From assembly GCA_002937855.1 (NCBI GenBank), contig PTKS01000007.1, positions 23,031 to 87,030 of the forward strand: a DNA stretch of 64,000 nucleotides, written 5' to 3'. The notes beneath the pieces were generated by a model. It did not search any database. It saw only the letters and a program-made list of their open reading frames with translations, and had not been told where the DNA came from. Below are positions 1-11,317 of this stretch, in pieces. This DNA is from Alphaproteobacteria bacterium MarineAlpha5_Bin12 (GTDB taxonomy: Bacteria; Pseudomonadota; Alphaproteobacteria; HIMB59; GCA-002718135). How positions within the stretch are numbered: the first letter of the stretch is position 1; every line of letters starts with the position of its first letter. Made by a program: the position numbers and the translations under genes.

Positions 1-501
1 GTAGAAAATTTAGGAGATAATTATCAAATTATAATTAATGAACTTCAAAAACTTTTACTATTAAACACAAAAAAGATACCGCATCAGTCTGTTGAAAGAT
101 TAATTTCATCTTACTCATCAGAGGTACTAGAAAATATTGTTTTTAATTGCTTAGAGGGTAAGAGAGCTGATTTAATTAATGAATTTAATTTGAATGTAAA
201 TGATACAATTACTGCTAATTTTCTTTTATATAATATTAAAAACCTTCTCTTAATTATAAATAAAGCGATAAAAGATTTTATTGATGGCAACCTTGAGGGA
301 GCGGTAAATAGAAATATGCCTAAGTATTTATTTAGAAAAAAAAGTTCGTTTGCTCAATTGGTAAAAAATACAAATGAAGAAAAAATAGCCTCGTCACTTG
401 AAGTTATTATGCAGATAGAGTTAAAACTTAGATCAGAGCAGAATATGTATAAGGCTTATATGTTAAGAGGTTTGTTAAATTTGTCAAAAAAAATGAAATA
501 G
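1..501 (+). CDS. holA: DNA polymerase III subunit delta, C-terminal part (truncated by window edge)
   Basis: Frame 1 is open from base 1 (VENLGDNYQIIINELQKLLLL...) to the stop at 501. HolA-like 'ENLGxxxxIIxNELxKL' and position beside parB fit. Confidence 0.75.
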   Translation, partial: VENLGDNYQIIINELQKLLLLNTKKIPHQSVERLISSYSSEVLENIVFNCLEGKRADLINEFNLNVNDTITANFLLYNIKNLLLIINKAIKDFIDGNLEGAVNRNMPKYLFRKKSSFAQLVKNTNEEKIASSLEVIMQIELKLRSEQNMYKAYMLRGLLNLSKKMK

Positions 502-503
502 CT

Positions 504-1379
504 CTATTTTTTAAGCCTTTTCATTACATCGTCTAGCTGATCAAGATTGGAATAATAAAGCGTTATTGATCCAGATGTTGAATTTTTGCTGAAACTTATT
601 GATGTTTTGAGGCCAATTTTTTCGGATAGTTCCTCTTCTAATTCTCTAATATTAGGGTCCTGGCCTTGTGTTTTAAAGCCAACTATCTTTCCTTTTTTTT
701 CTGATACAAGTTTTTCTGTTTGTCTAACATTTAAGTTGTTTTTAATTATTTTGTTTAGCAGTTCTTCTGCATTTTCAACCCCTATAAGAGGACGAGCATG
801 GCCTATAGAAATTTTTTTATCTATTAAATTTTTTAATATTCTTTCTGGCAGTTCAAGAAGTCTAAGCATATTGGCTATGTGGCTTCTGCTTTTCCCAATA
901 ATTTTAGAAAGTTGTTCTTGTTTGTATCCATGTTGGTCACATAAATATTTGTAACCTTGTGCTTCCTCGACAGGATTTAAATTTTCTCTTTGAATATTTT
1001 CTACTAATGCGATTTCCATTACTTCCTGATCTGTTAGTTTTTTAATTATAACTGGAACACTATGAAGACCGGCTAACTGAGCTGCTCTCCATCTTCTTTC
1101 GCCCGCAACTATTTCATAATTTTCGCCTCCAAAACTTTTTCGAACTAAAATTGGTTGGATCACACCTTTTTCTTTTATTGATGAAGATAAGCTTTCAAGC
1201 TCTATTTTATCAAACTCTTTTCTTGGTTGTTTTTTGTTTGGAATTATTTTTGTTATACCTATACTTACTTCTGAACTAATCTTATCAACAAATGAATTAT
1301 CTTTGTCTTTATTTATAATCTTTCCTGAAAGAAGTGAAGACAAGCCCCTGCCTAATTTATTACTTTTTTCGTCATTCAT
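504..1379 (-). CDS. parB: Chromosome partitioning protein ParB
   Basis: ParB/Spo0J motifs (GERRWRAAQLAG, ALVENIQRENLNPVEEA, GKSRSHIANMLRLLELP); downstream of parA. Confidence 0.97.
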   Translation of the reverse strand: MNDEKSNKLGRGLSSLLSGKIINKDKDNSFVDKISSEVSIGITKIIPNKKQPRKEFDKIELESLSSSIKEKGVIQPILVRKSFGGENYEIVAGERRWRAAQLAGLHSVPVIIKKLTDQEVMEIALVENIQRENLNPVEEAQGYKYLCDQHGYKQEQLSKIIGKSRSHIANMLRLLELPERILKNLIDKKISIGHARPLIGVENAEELLNKIIKNNLNVRQTEKLVSEKKGKIVGFKTQGQDPNIRELEEELSEKIGLKTSISFSKNSTSGSITLYYSNLDQLDDVMKRLKK

Positions 1380-2149
1380 ATTTGTTCTCCATTTTGTTGT
1401 TTAATTACCTCTTTTGCAAGTTCAATATATGCTTTTGAACCAGTGCAACCTACATCATAAATTAAAACTGGTTTGCCATGACTTGGTGCTTCAGATATTC
1501 TAACATTCCTGGGAATAATTGTTGAGTATACCTTGTTACCCAAATGTTCCCGCACATCCTTTTCTACTAATGAGCTCAAAAGGTTTCTTTTATCATACAT
1601 GGTCAACACCACCCCCTGAACTTCTAAATGTTCATTATAAGATCCTTTTATTGAATCAATTGTTTGCATTAAGGAAGATAGGCCCTCTAAAGCAAAAAAT
1701 TCACATTGAAGAGGAATTATCACTGAGTCTGATGCGACTAAGCCATTAATTGTAAGTAATCCAAGTGCTGGTGGGCAGTCTATCATAATGTTGTCGTATT
1801 CGTTTATTTGATTGAGGATTTTTTTTAGTCTTTTTTCTCTGTCTTGAATATTAACCAATTCTACTTCAGCTCCTGCTAAATCCATGGTTGCGGGAATTAT
1901 ATCTAGTGTTGGTATAATTGTTTTATAGATATATTTTGAAGAATATTTTTCAGAAACCATTAAATTATAAATATTTTTTTTAATTTTATCTGAGGCTATT
2001 CCAAGACCAGTTGTTGCATTAGATTGTGGGTCCAAATCAATTATGAGCACCTTTTTGCCTATTGAGCACATTGCGGTTGCTAGATTTATTGCTGTAGTAG
2101 TTTTGCCTACACCTCCTTTTTGATTAGCAATAGCAATAATTTTAGTCAT
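1376..2149 (-). CDS. parA: Chromosome partitioning ATPase ParA/Soj
   Basis: Walker A NQKGGVGKTTTAINLA; IDLDPQSNATTGLG. Confidence 0.97.
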   Translation of the reverse strand: MTKIIAIANQKGGVGKTTTAINLATAMCSIGKKVLIIDLDPQSNATTGLGIASDKIKKNIYNLMVSEKYSSKYIYKTIIPTLDIIPATMDLAGAEVELVNIQDREKRLKKILNQINEYDNIMIDCPPALGLLTINGLVASDSVIIPLQCEFFALEGLSSLMQTIDSIKGSYNEHLEVQGVVLTMYDKRNLLSSLVEKDVREHLGNKVYSTIIPRNVRISEAPSHGKPVLIYDVGCTGSKAYIELAKEVIKQQNGEQI

Positions 2150-2762
2150 TTTTCCTCAGATTTTCTAATAAAATAATTTTACCCCTAGTGTCTGAAATAC
2201 TATCTCTTAAAGTATAATCAAATTTCCAAAGTTTTTCTGCAGTTTCTATTTCGGACAGAATTTTTTCACCCTTCAAAAAAATCATTTTGGTTTCATTATG
2301 AGAAAGTTTAATTGAATAAAATAATAATTTATCTAAACCAGAAAGCGCTCTTGATACTATATAATCAAATTTAAGATTTTTAAAATCTTCAATTCTTGAA
2401 TAAAAAATTTTAAAAGAAAGGTTTAATTCTTTTGCAATGTGTTTTAGAAATTTTATTTTTTTAATATTTGAATCTATTAAAAAAACATTTGAATAATTTA
2501 CAATCGCCAAAACCACCCCTGGAAGACCCGCCCCTGTTCCAAGATCAATTATAGATTTTTTTTTGTTTTTAATAAATTTTGTTATTTGAAGACAATCAAG
2601 TATGTGCGAATTATAAGGATCTATTAGTGTAGATTTGCCAACTAAATTTGTGTGAGAGTTCCACTTACATAGTTCATTTATATATTTTCTAAAACTTTCT
2701 TTTTGATCAACATGAATATTAAATTTTTTTTCAAGAAGATTTGAAGGTTTTAATTTTGTCAA
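2142..2762 (-). CDS. rsmG: 16S rRNA (guanine-N7)-methyltransferase RsmG
   Basis: KSIIDLGTGAGLPGVVLAI motif; parA-rsmG-mnmG context. Confidence 0.95.
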   Translation of the reverse strand: MTKLKPSNLLEKKFNIHVDQKESFRKYINELCKWNSHTNLVGKSTLIDPYNSHILDCLQITKFIKNKKKSIIDLGTGAGLPGVVLAIVNYSNVFLIDSNIKKIKFLKHIAKELNLSFKIFYSRIEDFKNLKFDYIVSRALSGLDKLLFYSIKLSHNETKMIFLKGEKILSEIETAEKLWKFDYTLRDSISDTRGKIILLENLRKND

Positions 2763-2764
2763 AG

Positions 2765-4636
2765 TTATGCTGCCTTGTTTTTTATTTTTTTCCTCTTTAC
2801 ATGTCTTAAAAGAGCAATAATTGCTGGTGGCGTCATTCCTGATATTCTTGATGCTGCGCCAATTGTTGGTGGTCTTATCTTGTTAAGCTTTTCCTTAATT
2901 TCGTTGGATAGACTTCCTACAGAAGAATAATCAAAGTCTTTTGGAAATACAAGATTCTCATCTTTTTTAAAGGATTTTATTTCTTCTTCTTGTCGATCTA
3001 GGTATCCCCTATAATGAGATTCTATTTCTATTTGTTTTTTAATTTCTGAGTTAATGTTAGAAAGTTTGGGCCAAATTTTTTCTAGTTTATTAAAGTTAAT
3101 ATCTTTATATGATAATAATTCATAAGCAGATCTTTTTTTACCATCAAAATTAATTTTAATATTAAATTTAGATAACTCGTTTGGACTAGCTTTAAGTGAT
3201 TTAGACAATATCAATGCTTTTGTTAATTTGAGGTTTTTATTTTTAAGAACTTTGTATCTTTTTTTTGAAACAAATCCGAGCTTAAAACCTATTGCTGTTA
3301 ATCTTATATCAGCATTGTCCGACCTTAGTGATAAGCGGTATTCTGCTCTTGAAGTAAACATCCGATAAGGTTCGTTTGTTCCTTTGGTTACAAGATCATC
3401 AATTAAAACTCCGATGTATGCTTGCGATCTGTCTAAAATAAAATCTGATTTTTTTGGATTTAATGAAGCATTAACACCTGCCACAACTCCTTGTGCTGCA
3501 GCTTCTTCATAACCTGTTGTGCCGTTTATTTGTCCTGCTAGATAAAAATTTTTAATTTTTTTTGTTTCTAAATTATGTTTAAGCTCCCTTGGATCAATAT
3601 AATCATATTCAATTGCATACCCTGGTTGTGTAATTTTAGAATTTTCAAGACCCTTTATTGATTTTATAAATTTAATTTGAACTTCTTCTGGTAGAGAGGT
3701 TGAAACTCCGTTCGGATAGATTAAATCACTTTTAAGGCCTTCTGGCTCAAGAAAAATTTGGTGTCTGTTTTTAGATGAAAATTTAACAACCTTATCTTCA
3801 ATTGATGGGCAGTATCTGACCCCTGTTGCCAATATTGAACCTGAGTACATTGGTGAAAGTGATAGGTTGTTTTTTATTATTTTGTGAGTATTTTTATTTG
3901 TATAGGTTATATAACACGGAATTTGTTTAACTTTTATTTTTGAATTTAAATATGAAAATGGTACTGGTTCTTTATCTGCATATTGTACGTCTAAGTTATT
4001 GAAATTTATAGATTTTTTATGAATTCTTGGTGGTGTGCCAGTTTTCATTCTTCCCATAGAAAATCCAATTTCCTGAATTTTTTTTGCTAGCTTAACACTT
4101 GGTTTATCCCCAATTCTTCCAGCTGGTGTTGATTTTTTTCCGATTTTAATCAACCCTCTTAAAAATGTACCTGTTGTGAGAACAACAGATTTACTATATA
4201 TTTTCTTATTTTTAGAAATAATAACACCCTTTATTGTGTTTGATTTAATTATTATATCTTCTACAGAAGACTCTGTTATTTCTAGGTTTTTTTGATTTTT
4301 AAGTATTTTTTGAATTGATTTTCTATATAACTCCCTATCAGCTTGAGCTCTTGGACCCCTGACTGCCGGTCCTTTTGTTGCATTTAACATTCGAAATTGT
4401 ATTCCAGATTGATCTATTGCAACACCCATAACCCCATCAAGAGCATCAATTTCTCTAACTATATGCCCCTTACCAAGACCTCCTATCGCAGGATTACAAG
4501 ACATTTCTCCAATTTTATTGATATTATGAGTTATTAGAAGTGTTTTTGAACCACACCTAGCCGAGGCCGAAGCTGCTTCTGTTCCTGCATGACCGCCTCC
4601 TATTACTATAACATCATATTTTTTATTATGTTTCAC
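2765..4636 (-). CDS. mnmG: tRNA uridine-5-carboxymethylaminomethyl modification enzyme MnmG (GidA), GTG start
   Basis: [14 protein letters not shown]...[23 protein letters not shown]; 623 aa. Confidence 0.98.
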   Translation of the reverse strand: MKHNKKYDVIVIGGGHAGTEAASASARCGSKTLLITHNINKIGEMSCNPAIGGLGKGHIVREIDALDGVMGVAIDQSGIQFRMLNATKGPAVRGPRAQADRELYRKSIQKILKNQKNLEITESSVEDIIIKSNTIKGVIISKNKKIYSKSVVLTTGTFLRGLIKIGKKSTPAGRIGDKPSVKLAKKIQEIGFSMGRMKTGTPPRIHKKSINFNNLDVQYADKEPVPFSYLNSKIKVKQIPCYITYTNKNTHKIIKNNLSLSPMYSGSILATGVRYCPSIEDKVVKFSSKNRHQIFLEPEGLKSDLIYPNGVSTSLPEEVQIKFIKSIKGLENSKITQPGYAIEYDYIDPRELKHNLETKKIKNFYLAGQINGTTGYEEAAAQGVVAGVNASLNPKKSDFILDRSQAYIGVLIDDLVTKGTNEPYRMFTSRAEYRLSLRSDNADIRLTAIGFKLGFVSKKRYKVLKNKNLKLTKALILSKSLKASPNELSKFNIKINFDGKKRSAYELLSYKDINFNKLEKIWPKLSNINSEIKKQIEIESHYRGYLDRQEEEIKSFKKDENLVFPKDFDYSSVGSLSNEIKEKLNKIRPPTIGAASRISGMTPPAIIALLRHVKRKKIKNKAA

Positions 4637-4644
4637 GTGAAATT
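4629..4644. promoter_or_regulatory. parS-like ParB site overlapping the mnmG GTG start codon
   Basis: TGTTTCACGTGAAATT, 14/16 to TGTTTCACGTGAAACA; linked to parAB. Confidence 0.85.
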
Positions 4645-5959
4645 ATTTTCCTATACAAAAATCATTGAATATAACATCTAGTATCTCATCTATGTCATAT
4701 TTTCCATAAATTTTCGATATATTTATATATGATTTTCTTATTTCTTCTGCTTTTATATCAATTTGATTGGATTTTAATGATTTTTCCAATGATTCTAGTG
4801 ACAAAATTAATTGATTTCTGTGTCTTTCACGTGAAACATGGGGATTATCGTATGAATTTCTTTTAAATTTAATTAATTTGTATATTTGATTAATTAATTT
4901 TGTAATTCCATAGCCAGTTTTCGATGATATTTTAATTACACTCTTTTTGTTTATTTTTCTTATTTTTTTATCAATTTTAGACTGAACAAATATTTTATTT
5001 TTTTCTTTAATGTTATATTTTCTCATTTCTCTAGTGTTTTCAACCATTATTATATTTATATCGGATAGTTTTGATTTTTCTATACTTTTTACAATTCCTA
5101 TACTTTCTATTCTTTTTGATGATTTTCTAAGACCGGCAGTATCATAAAATATTACTGGTATTCCTCTAATATCATAATTTAGTTCAATTATATCTCTTGT
5201 CGTTCCTGGAATATTGGAGACTATAGCTATTTCTCTTTTTGCTAAGTAATTGATTAAACTAGATTTTCCTGTATTTGGCTTTCCAATTATTGCTATTTTT
5301 ATTCCACTTCTTATTTTTTCTCCAGCATGTTCATCATTTAAATACTTTCTAATCTCGTTTATTATTTTTTTTGTTTTTTTAGAGTTTTTTTCCATAATTT
5401 TATGAGGAACCTCATCCTCACTAAAGTCTATTAATGCTTCAGCATTAGCTAATATGTGTTTTATATCATTTGCCCAATTTTTAATTTTTTTAGAAAAGTT
5501 TCCCTCTAAGTGGCTAAGTGCTAGGTTTCGTTGCGATTCTGTTTGTGCGTTTATTAAATCTGAAACTGCCTCAACTTGAGTCAGATCTAGCCTATTGTTT
5601 TCAAATGATCTTTTTGTAAACTCTCCTGGTTCCGCCTCTATACACAACTTAGATTTGTTTAACTCTCTATATAATGCGTTTATTATTGCGGGACTCCCAT
5701 GAGCGGATATTTCAATACAGTCTTCGCCTGTATAACTTTTTGGGCCTTTAAAATATGTTAATAAAACCCTATCAATTATTTCGTTGTTCTTCTTATTTTT
5801 ATAAAGCTTAGTTAGACACACCCTTCTATCTTTTGGTTTTTTTAATTTTGTAAATTTACTAATGATTTTTATACAATTTTCTCCTGAAATTCGAAATACC
5901 GCAACTCCTGACTTGCCATAAACACTCGATAGTGCGTATATTGTATTTTTTTTATTCAT
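4643..5959 (-). CDS. mnmE: tRNA modification GTPase MnmE (TrmE)
   Basis: G1 motif [17 protein letters not shown]-terminal CIGK. ATG at 5959 ([12 protein letters not shown]) preferred over the longer ORF start at 5992. Confidence 0.97.
   Translation of the reverse strand: MNKKNTIYALSSVYGKSGVAVFRISGENCIKIISKFTKLKKPKDRRVCLTKLYKNKKNNEIIDRVLLTYFKGPKSYTGEDCIEISAHGSPAIINALYRELNKSKLCIEAEPGEFTKRSFENNRLDLTQVEAVSDLINAQTESQRNLALSHLEGNFSKKIKNWANDIKHILANAEALIDFSEDEVPHKIMEKNSKKTKKIINEIRKYLNDEHAGEKIRSGIKIAIIGKPNTGKSSLINYLAKREIAIVSNIPGTTRDIIELNYDIRGIPVIFYDTAGLRKSSKRIESIGIVKSIEKSKLSDINIIMVENTREMRKYNIKEKNKIFVQSKIDKKIRKINKKSVIKISSKTGYGITKLINQIYKLIKFKRNSYDNPHVSRERHRNQLILSLESLEKSLKSNQIDIKAEEIRKSYINISKIYGKYDIDEILDVIFNDFCIGK
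4823..4838. promoter_or_regulatory. parS-like ParB site inside mnmE coding sequence
   Basis: TCTTTCACGTGAAACA, 15/16 to consensus parS. Confidence 0.85.
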
Positions 5960-5981
5960 TAATATATTTTTTTTAATATCT

Positions 5982-8054
5982 ATGTCTAACAACCTTGTAA
6001 ATGAAATAAGCCCTTATTTGCTTCAACACAAAAACAATCCTGTTGATTGGTATCCTTGGAATCAAAATTCCTTAGCCATTGCTAAAACAAAAAACCTTCC
6101 GGTGCTGCTCTCGGTTGGATATTCTTCATGTCATTGGTGTCATGTTATGGCCCACGAAAGCTTTGAAGACAATGAAACAGCTATGTTTATGAATAAAAAT
6201 TTTTTTAATATCAAGGTTGACAGAGAAGAAAGGCCTGACATCGATTTGCTTTATCAATCTTCTTTATCTTTGATGGGGCAACAAGGTGGGTGGCCACTAA
6301 CTATGTTTTTGGATTCAGGTTTAACGCCTTTTTGGGGTGGTACTTATTTTCCAAACAAGCCTAGGCATGGTATGCCTAGCTTTTTACATGTCTTAAAACA
6401 TATTTCAAATATCTATAATACTAAAAAAGATATGGTTATTAATAACGCTAATGCGGTAAAACTTTCTTTAGAAAAAGTTTTTTACGATTCCAAAAAAAGT
6501 TCTTACAACGCGGATGATGTAGAAAGTTCTAAAATCAAGGTTATAACAATGTTTGATAATCAGAGTGGTGGATTAAGAGGTTCTCCTAAATTTCCAATGA
6601 TTCCTTTATTAAGGTCTTTATCTCTTATGAGTGTCGGCAGGTCTGAAATTAATTCAAAAATACAAAAATGGTTGGATAGGTCCTTATCATCAATTTGTTT
6701 GGGCGGAATATATGATCACGTGGGTGGTGGTTTTTCTAGATATTCAACTGATGAAATGTGGTTCGCACCACATTTTGAAAAAATGCTCTATGATAATGCT
6801 CAGTTTCTAGAAATGTTGTCTATTTTTTACTCAGTGTATAGAAATCAGCTTTATAAAAACAGGGTTGAAAAAACTTTTTTATGGTTAAAAAGTGAAATGT
6901 TGCAAAAAGACAGTTCTGGACACAGGTATTATTCAGCGGTTGATGCGGATACCAATGGCTCTGAGGGGGATTATTATGTTTGGGAATATGAAGAAATCAA
7001 GAGTGTGTTAAAAGAAAACTTCGATGAATTTTCTAAAGAGTATGGGGTTTTGAAAGAAGGTAATTGGGAGGGGGGTAAAAACATTCTTCATAGAATAAAA
7101 AAATATTTGCCAAAGAATTTAGATTATGAACTTGGTAAAAAAAATAACGGTTATATTGACAGCCTGTTCAAAAAAAGGTTGGAAAAAAACAAGCCCTTTG
7201 TTGATAAAAAAATAATGACAGATTGGAACTCGATGCTTGTTTGTGGCCTTGTAAGATCGTGGCAATCTTTTCAAAAAAAGGAGTATTTGGAAGAAGCTTT
7301 GTCTGTTTACTCATATATTTCAAACAACCTTTTGATTGATGGCGAGCTTTATCATAGTTCTAAAAATGGAGAGCTTGGAACCAAGGGTAATTTGGATGAT
7401 TATGCAAACTTTATTAAAGCGGGCTTCTTACTAAACGAGGCAAATTCTTTATTAGATTCAAAAAGTGATAATTTTAATTTTTTAGAAATAAACAAAAAGT
7501 TATTAGATTTTGTTATTTTTAATTTTTATGATGAAAAAATTTCTGATTTCTACTTTTCTAAAAAAAGTGAAGTTGGTCTTTTTTTTAAAACAAAAAACAT
7601 CATTGATACCTCTACACAATCAGGCTCAAGCATAATGTTGGAAAATTTATTAAAAGCCTATGTTTTTATGGGCGAGCTCAAATATAAAAAAATTATTAAT
7701 ACTGTTTTGGAAAACAATTGGGACAGAGTAAGCGCTAGTCCAATTTCCCATCTTGGTTATGTGGCGGCAGCATATATGGAAACCGCCTGCTTTCAAATTG
7801 TTATTTTGGCGAAAAATGACACGTTTAAAGAAAAGTTAGAGAAAAACCTTTTACAGTACAGTTCATTTTTTATAATAAACTGTGTTAAGAGTGTTGATAA
7901 AATTCCCAAAAACAGTCCGGCATATAATAAAAAATTTGTTAATAACAAAACAACAGTATATGTATGTAGCGGAACTGTTTGTTCAGAGCCTATAAGTAGT
8001 TTTGAAAAAATGGAAAAATGGATAGAAAAAAATACAAATCTAAGTTTCAAATAA
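5982..8054 (+). CDS. Thioredoxin domain-containing protein (DUF255/YyaL family)
   Basis: [23 protein letters not shown]...[15 protein letters not shown]; 690 aa. Confidence 0.93.
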   Translation: MSNNLVNEISPYLLQHKNNPVDWYPWNQNSLAIAKTKNLPVLLSVGYSSCHWCHVMAHESFEDNETAMFMNKNFFNIKVDREERPDIDLLYQSSLSLMGQQGGWPLTMFLDSGLTPFWGGTYFPNKPRHGMPSFLHVLKHISNIYNTKKDMVINNANAVKLSLEKVFYDSKKSSYNADDVESSKIKVITMFDNQSGGLRGSPKFPMIPLLRSLSLMSVGRSEINSKIQKWLDRSLSSICLGGIYDHVGGGFSRYSTDEMWFAPHFEKMLYDNAQFLEMLSIFYSVYRNQLYKNRVEKTFLWLKSEMLQKDSSGHRYYSAVDADTNGSEGDYYVWEYEEIKSVLKENFDEFSKEYGVLKEGNWEGGKNILHRIKKYLPKNLDYELGKKNNGYIDSLFKKRLEKNKPFVDKKIMTDWNSMLVCGLVRSWQSFQKKEYLEEALSVYSYISNNLLIDGELYHSSKNGELGTKGNLDDYANFIKAGFLLNEANSLLDSKSDNFNFLEINKKLLDFVIFNFYDEKISDFYFSKKSEVGLFFKTKNIIDTSTQSGSSIMLENLLKAYVFMGELKYKKIINTVLENNWDRVSASPISHLGYVAAAYMETACFQIVILAKNDTFKEKLEKNLLQYSSFFIINCVKSVDKIPKNSPAYNKKFVNNKTTVYVCSGTVCSEPISSFEKMEKWIEKNTNLSFK

Positions 8055-8069
8055 TAGTGGGGTGATCTA

Positions 8070-9047
8070 ATGGCAATAGAGGTATTGGTAAAAAAAACAG
8101 GTGGACCAGAAGTTATGGAGATCTCCCAAAGTAAATTAAGTGAAAACCCTGAAGATAATAGTGTTAGAATAAAACATAGAGCCATAGGGGTTAACTACAT
8201 TGACACATACCATAGAGATGGGACATACCCCATACAACTACCGTCTGTTTTGGGAATGGAGGCTGTAGGAGAAATTATAAAAAAAGGTGATGGGGTAAGG
8301 GGTTTTTCGGTTGGTGATAGGGTTGGTTATGCATCTTTACCGCTTGGCTCTTATTGTGATGTAAGGGATTATCCATCAGATAAAATCGTTAAAATTCCTG
8401 ATTATATTAGTGATGTCCAGGCAGCGTCTATTTTATTAAAAGGGATGACGGTGGAATATTTGTTTAATAGGACTTACAAATTAAAGGCCGGTGAACACTT
8501 TTTGTTTCATGCCGCTGCTGGTGGTGTTGGGTTGTTGGCTTGTCAGTGGTCAAAAGCTATTGGTGCAAAAATGATTGGCACAGTTAGTACAAAAGAAAAG
8601 GCTGTTTTAGCAAAAAATCTGGGGTGTGATTATGTGATAAACTATAAAGAAGAAAATGTTGTGGAAAAATTAATGGACATAACCAATAACAAGGGTGTTT
8701 CGGTGGTTTATGATGGGGTGGGAAAAGACACTTTTGAAAACTCTATAAGCTCTTTACAAGACAGGGGTTTGTTCGTTTCTTTTGGACAGTCCTCTGGTAT
8801 GGTAAATGATGTTAACCTACATAAAGTTTTTGCTCCAAAAAACCTTTTTTACACCCGGCCAAGTTTAATTGTCTATAATAAAAAAAGAGAAGACCTTGAA
8901 AAGAGTGTTGAAAGTTTGTTTGGTTTGGTAAAAGAAAAAAAAATAAAAACCGAAAATATTAAAGAGTATAAACTTGAAGATGTTGGAACCGCGCACCAAG
9001 AATTACAAAACCGAAAAACCGTTGGTTCTTTGGTGTTGATTCCTTAA
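8070..9047 (+). CDS. NADPH:quinone oxidoreductase (zinc-independent MDR family)
   Basis: HRAIGVNYIDTYHRDGTYP, AAAGGVGLLACQWSKAIGAKMIGTVS. Confidence 0.92.
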   Translation: MAIEVLVKKTGGPEVMEISQSKLSENPEDNSVRIKHRAIGVNYIDTYHRDGTYPIQLPSVLGMEAVGEIIKKGDGVRGFSVGDRVGYASLPLGSYCDVRDYPSDKIVKIPDYISDVQAASILLKGMTVEYLFNRTYKLKAGEHFLFHAAAGGVGLLACQWSKAIGAKMIGTVSTKEKAVLAKNLGCDYVINYKEENVVEKLMDITNNKGVSVVYDGVGKDTFENSISSLQDRGLFVSFGQSSGMVNDVNLHKVFAPKNLFYTRPSLIVYNKKREDLEKSVESLFGLVKEKKIKTENIKEYKLEDVGTAHQELQNRKTVGSLVLIP

Positions 9048-9048
9048 G

Positions 9049-10302
9049 TTATTTTCCCATACTTTGAAAAAATTCTTCATTTGTCTTTGTTCCTGTCATT
9101 TTGTCTAACAAAAACTCCATAGCTTCCGTGGTTCCCATGGGGGCAAGAATTTTTCTTAAAATAAAGATTTTTCCCATCTCATCTTTTTGAAGTAATAATT
9201 CTTCTTTTCTTGTTCCAGATTTGGATATATCAATAGCTGGATAGGTTCTTTTGTCACTAAGTTTTCTATCAAGGTTTAGTTCGCTGTTGCCTGTTCCTTT
9301 AAATTCTTCAAAAATAACCTCATCCATTCTACTTCCTGTATCAATCAAAGCGGTAGAAATAATTGTTAAAGAGCCACCACCTTCAACGTTTCTCGCGGCC
9401 CCGAAAAATCTCTTTGGTCTTTGAAGGGCGTTTGCATCGACACCACCTGTTAAAACCTTACCGCTTGACGGTATAACGGTGTTATACGCTCTTCCAAGCC
9501 TGGTTATTGAATCTAAAAGAATAACCACGTCGTGTTTATATTCTACTAATCTTTTTGCTTTTTCAATAACCATTTCAGCAACCTGAACGTGTCTAGACGC
9601 AGGTTCATCAAAGGTTGAGCTTATAACCTCTCCTCTGACCGTTCTTTGCATATCAGTTACTTCTTCTGGCCTCTCATCAATTAATAAAACAAGGAGTTTG
9701 GTATCAGGGTGGTTATTTACTATTGCATTGGCAACTTTTTGCATAATTATAGTTTTTCCTGTTCTTGGTTGGGCCACTATCAAAGATCTTTGCCCTTTTC
9801 CAAGTGGAGCAACTATATCAATTATTCGTTCTGTTAAGTCTTTAGTTGGTTTTTCTTGTTCTAATTTGAATCGTGACTCAGGATATAATGGAACAAGGTC
9901 TTCAAAACTAATTCTATTTTTTACACTTTCAGGATCATTAAAATTAATTTTATTTAATTTAATAAGTGCAAAATACCTTTCGTTGTCTTTAGGGGCCCTT
10001 ATCTCACCGTTAACTGTGTCCCCTGTTCTTAAACTAAATTTTTTAATTTGACTTGGACTAACATATATATCGTCTGGTCCAGGTAAATAATTTGATTCTG
10101 GTGATCTTAAGAAACCAAAACCGTCTTGCATTTTTTCTAAAACACCCTCACCTGTTATTGTTGTTCCATCTTTAGCTAAACTTTTTAATATAGCAAACAT
10201 CAAATCTTTTTTTCTTAAAGACGATGCATCTTCAATAGAAAGCTTTTCAGCTTGTTTTAATAGTTCTTCTGGTTTTTTTAATTTTAATTCTTGTAAGTTC
10301 AT
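9049..10302 (-). CDS. rho: Transcription termination factor Rho
   Basis: [47 protein letters not shown]. Confidence 0.98.
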   Translation of the reverse strand: MNLQELKLKKPEELLKQAEKLSIEDASSLRKKDLMFAILKSLAKDGTTITGEGVLEKMQDGFGFLRSPESNYLPGPDDIYVSPSQIKKFSLRTGDTVNGEIRAPKDNERYFALIKLNKINFNDPESVKNRISFEDLVPLYPESRFKLEQEKPTKDLTERIIDIVAPLGKGQRSLIVAQPRTGKTIIMQKVANAIVNNHPDTKLLVLLIDERPEEVTDMQRTVRGEVISSTFDEPASRHVQVAEMVIEKAKRLVEYKHDVVILLDSITRLGRAYNTVIPSSGKVLTGGVDANALQRPKRFFGAARNVEGGGSLTIISTALIDTGSRMDEVIFEEFKGTGNSELNLDRKLSDKRTYPAIDISKSGTRKEELLLQKDEMGKIFILRKILAPMGTTEAMEFLLDKMTGTKTNEEFFQSMGK

Positions 10303-10726
10303 TTTTTAATTTTTTTGTGGAATTTTATAAAGGAGTATTATCTATAATTATTTTTATAAAAAAGTCAAAATTAAAAATAAATACAAATAATATATATTTA
10401 TAATATTGTAGTTGTAGTTGTGCCTTGTATATCTATAATTATTAAAAAACACCTTGTTTTTAACAAAAAATTAAAGATATTAATAACAATAAAAACACCC
10501 TGTTTAAAACGTTAGTTATTACAAAAAAACCAATATTATTAAGGGTTTTTTGTTTATTAAAATTGTTGATTATTAAACAATATTTAAAAGAACAAAGCAT
10601 ATTAACAACGTGTATATAAAAAAACCAACAAGAAACTAATAATGTATTAAATTATTAAAAAGAATAATAAAAAAAAATTATTTACAAAAAAAACCTAATA
10701 ACGTGTATAAAAAAAGACTTATTAAC
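10303..10726. other. Candidate chromosomal replication origin (oriC)
   Basis: ~420 bp AT-rich non-coding gap between divergent rho and maf, ori-proximal gene order, genes mostly diverging from it, repeated motifs and inverted repeats, one 8/9 DnaA-box-like CGTGTATAA at 10702-10710. Confidence 0.7.
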
Positions 10727-11317
10727 ATGTTAAAAAGAATAATATTAGCATCACAAAGCACATCAAGAAAAAAAATCTTTAAGAGCACCGGGTTGTACTT
10801 TATGTCGAAAAAACCAAACATAAGTGAAGAAAAAGAAAAAATAAAAATAAAAAGAAAAACAAAAAACGCAAGACTAATATCAAAAAAACTTGCTCAACTA
10901 AAAGCACTAAGTATATCAAAAGCATATAAAAAAAACGTAGTTGTTGGTAGTGACACCATGATCGTGTGTAATAAAAAAATTATAGACAAAGTAAAAAACA
11001 TTAAGGAAGCGAAAGCAAAACTAACTTTTTTATCAGGAAAAAAACACCAGATTTATACAAGTGTGTGTGTTTGTTTTAATACAAAAATTATTTGGCAACA
11101 TACCGAAAGAACAACCGTCCATATACGCAACCTTAACGAGAGAGACATTTCTGATTATTTAAAAAAGTGTAAAAAAGATATTTTAAAAAGTGTGGGTTGC
11201 TACCAGGCTGAGGGAATGGGTCCAAATATTTTTTCTAAAATCGAGGGAGACTTTTACAATGTTATGGGGTTTCCAATAATTCATTTTTTAAAATTTATAA
11301 GAAAGGAAATCCACTGA
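10727..11317 (+). CDS. Maf-like nucleotide pyrophosphatase
   Basis: LKRIILASQSTSRKKIF, VVGSDTMIV. ATG 10727 preferred over the GTG at 10703. Confidence 0.9.
   Translation: MLKRIILASQSTSRKKIFKSTGLYFMSKKPNISEEKEKIKIKRKTKNARLISKKLAQLKALSISKAYKKNVVVGSDTMIVCNKKIIDKVKNIKEAKAKLTFLSGKKHQIYTSVCVCFNTKIIWQHTERTTVHIRNLNERDISDYLKKCKKDILKSVGCYQAEGMGPNIFSKIEGDFYNVMGFPIIHFLKFIRKEIH

Noticed and set aside
586-954. 122-aa plus-strand ORF
   Set aside because: Antisense to parB, low-complexity and without motifs. The same reasoning covers other antisense ORFs in the track (e.g. 1519-1749, 9698-10051, 12239-12490, 19242-19715, 62030-62233).
7793-8185. 130-aa minus-strand ORF spanning the DUF255/qor junction
   Set aside because: Antisense to two well-supported genes, no family motif.
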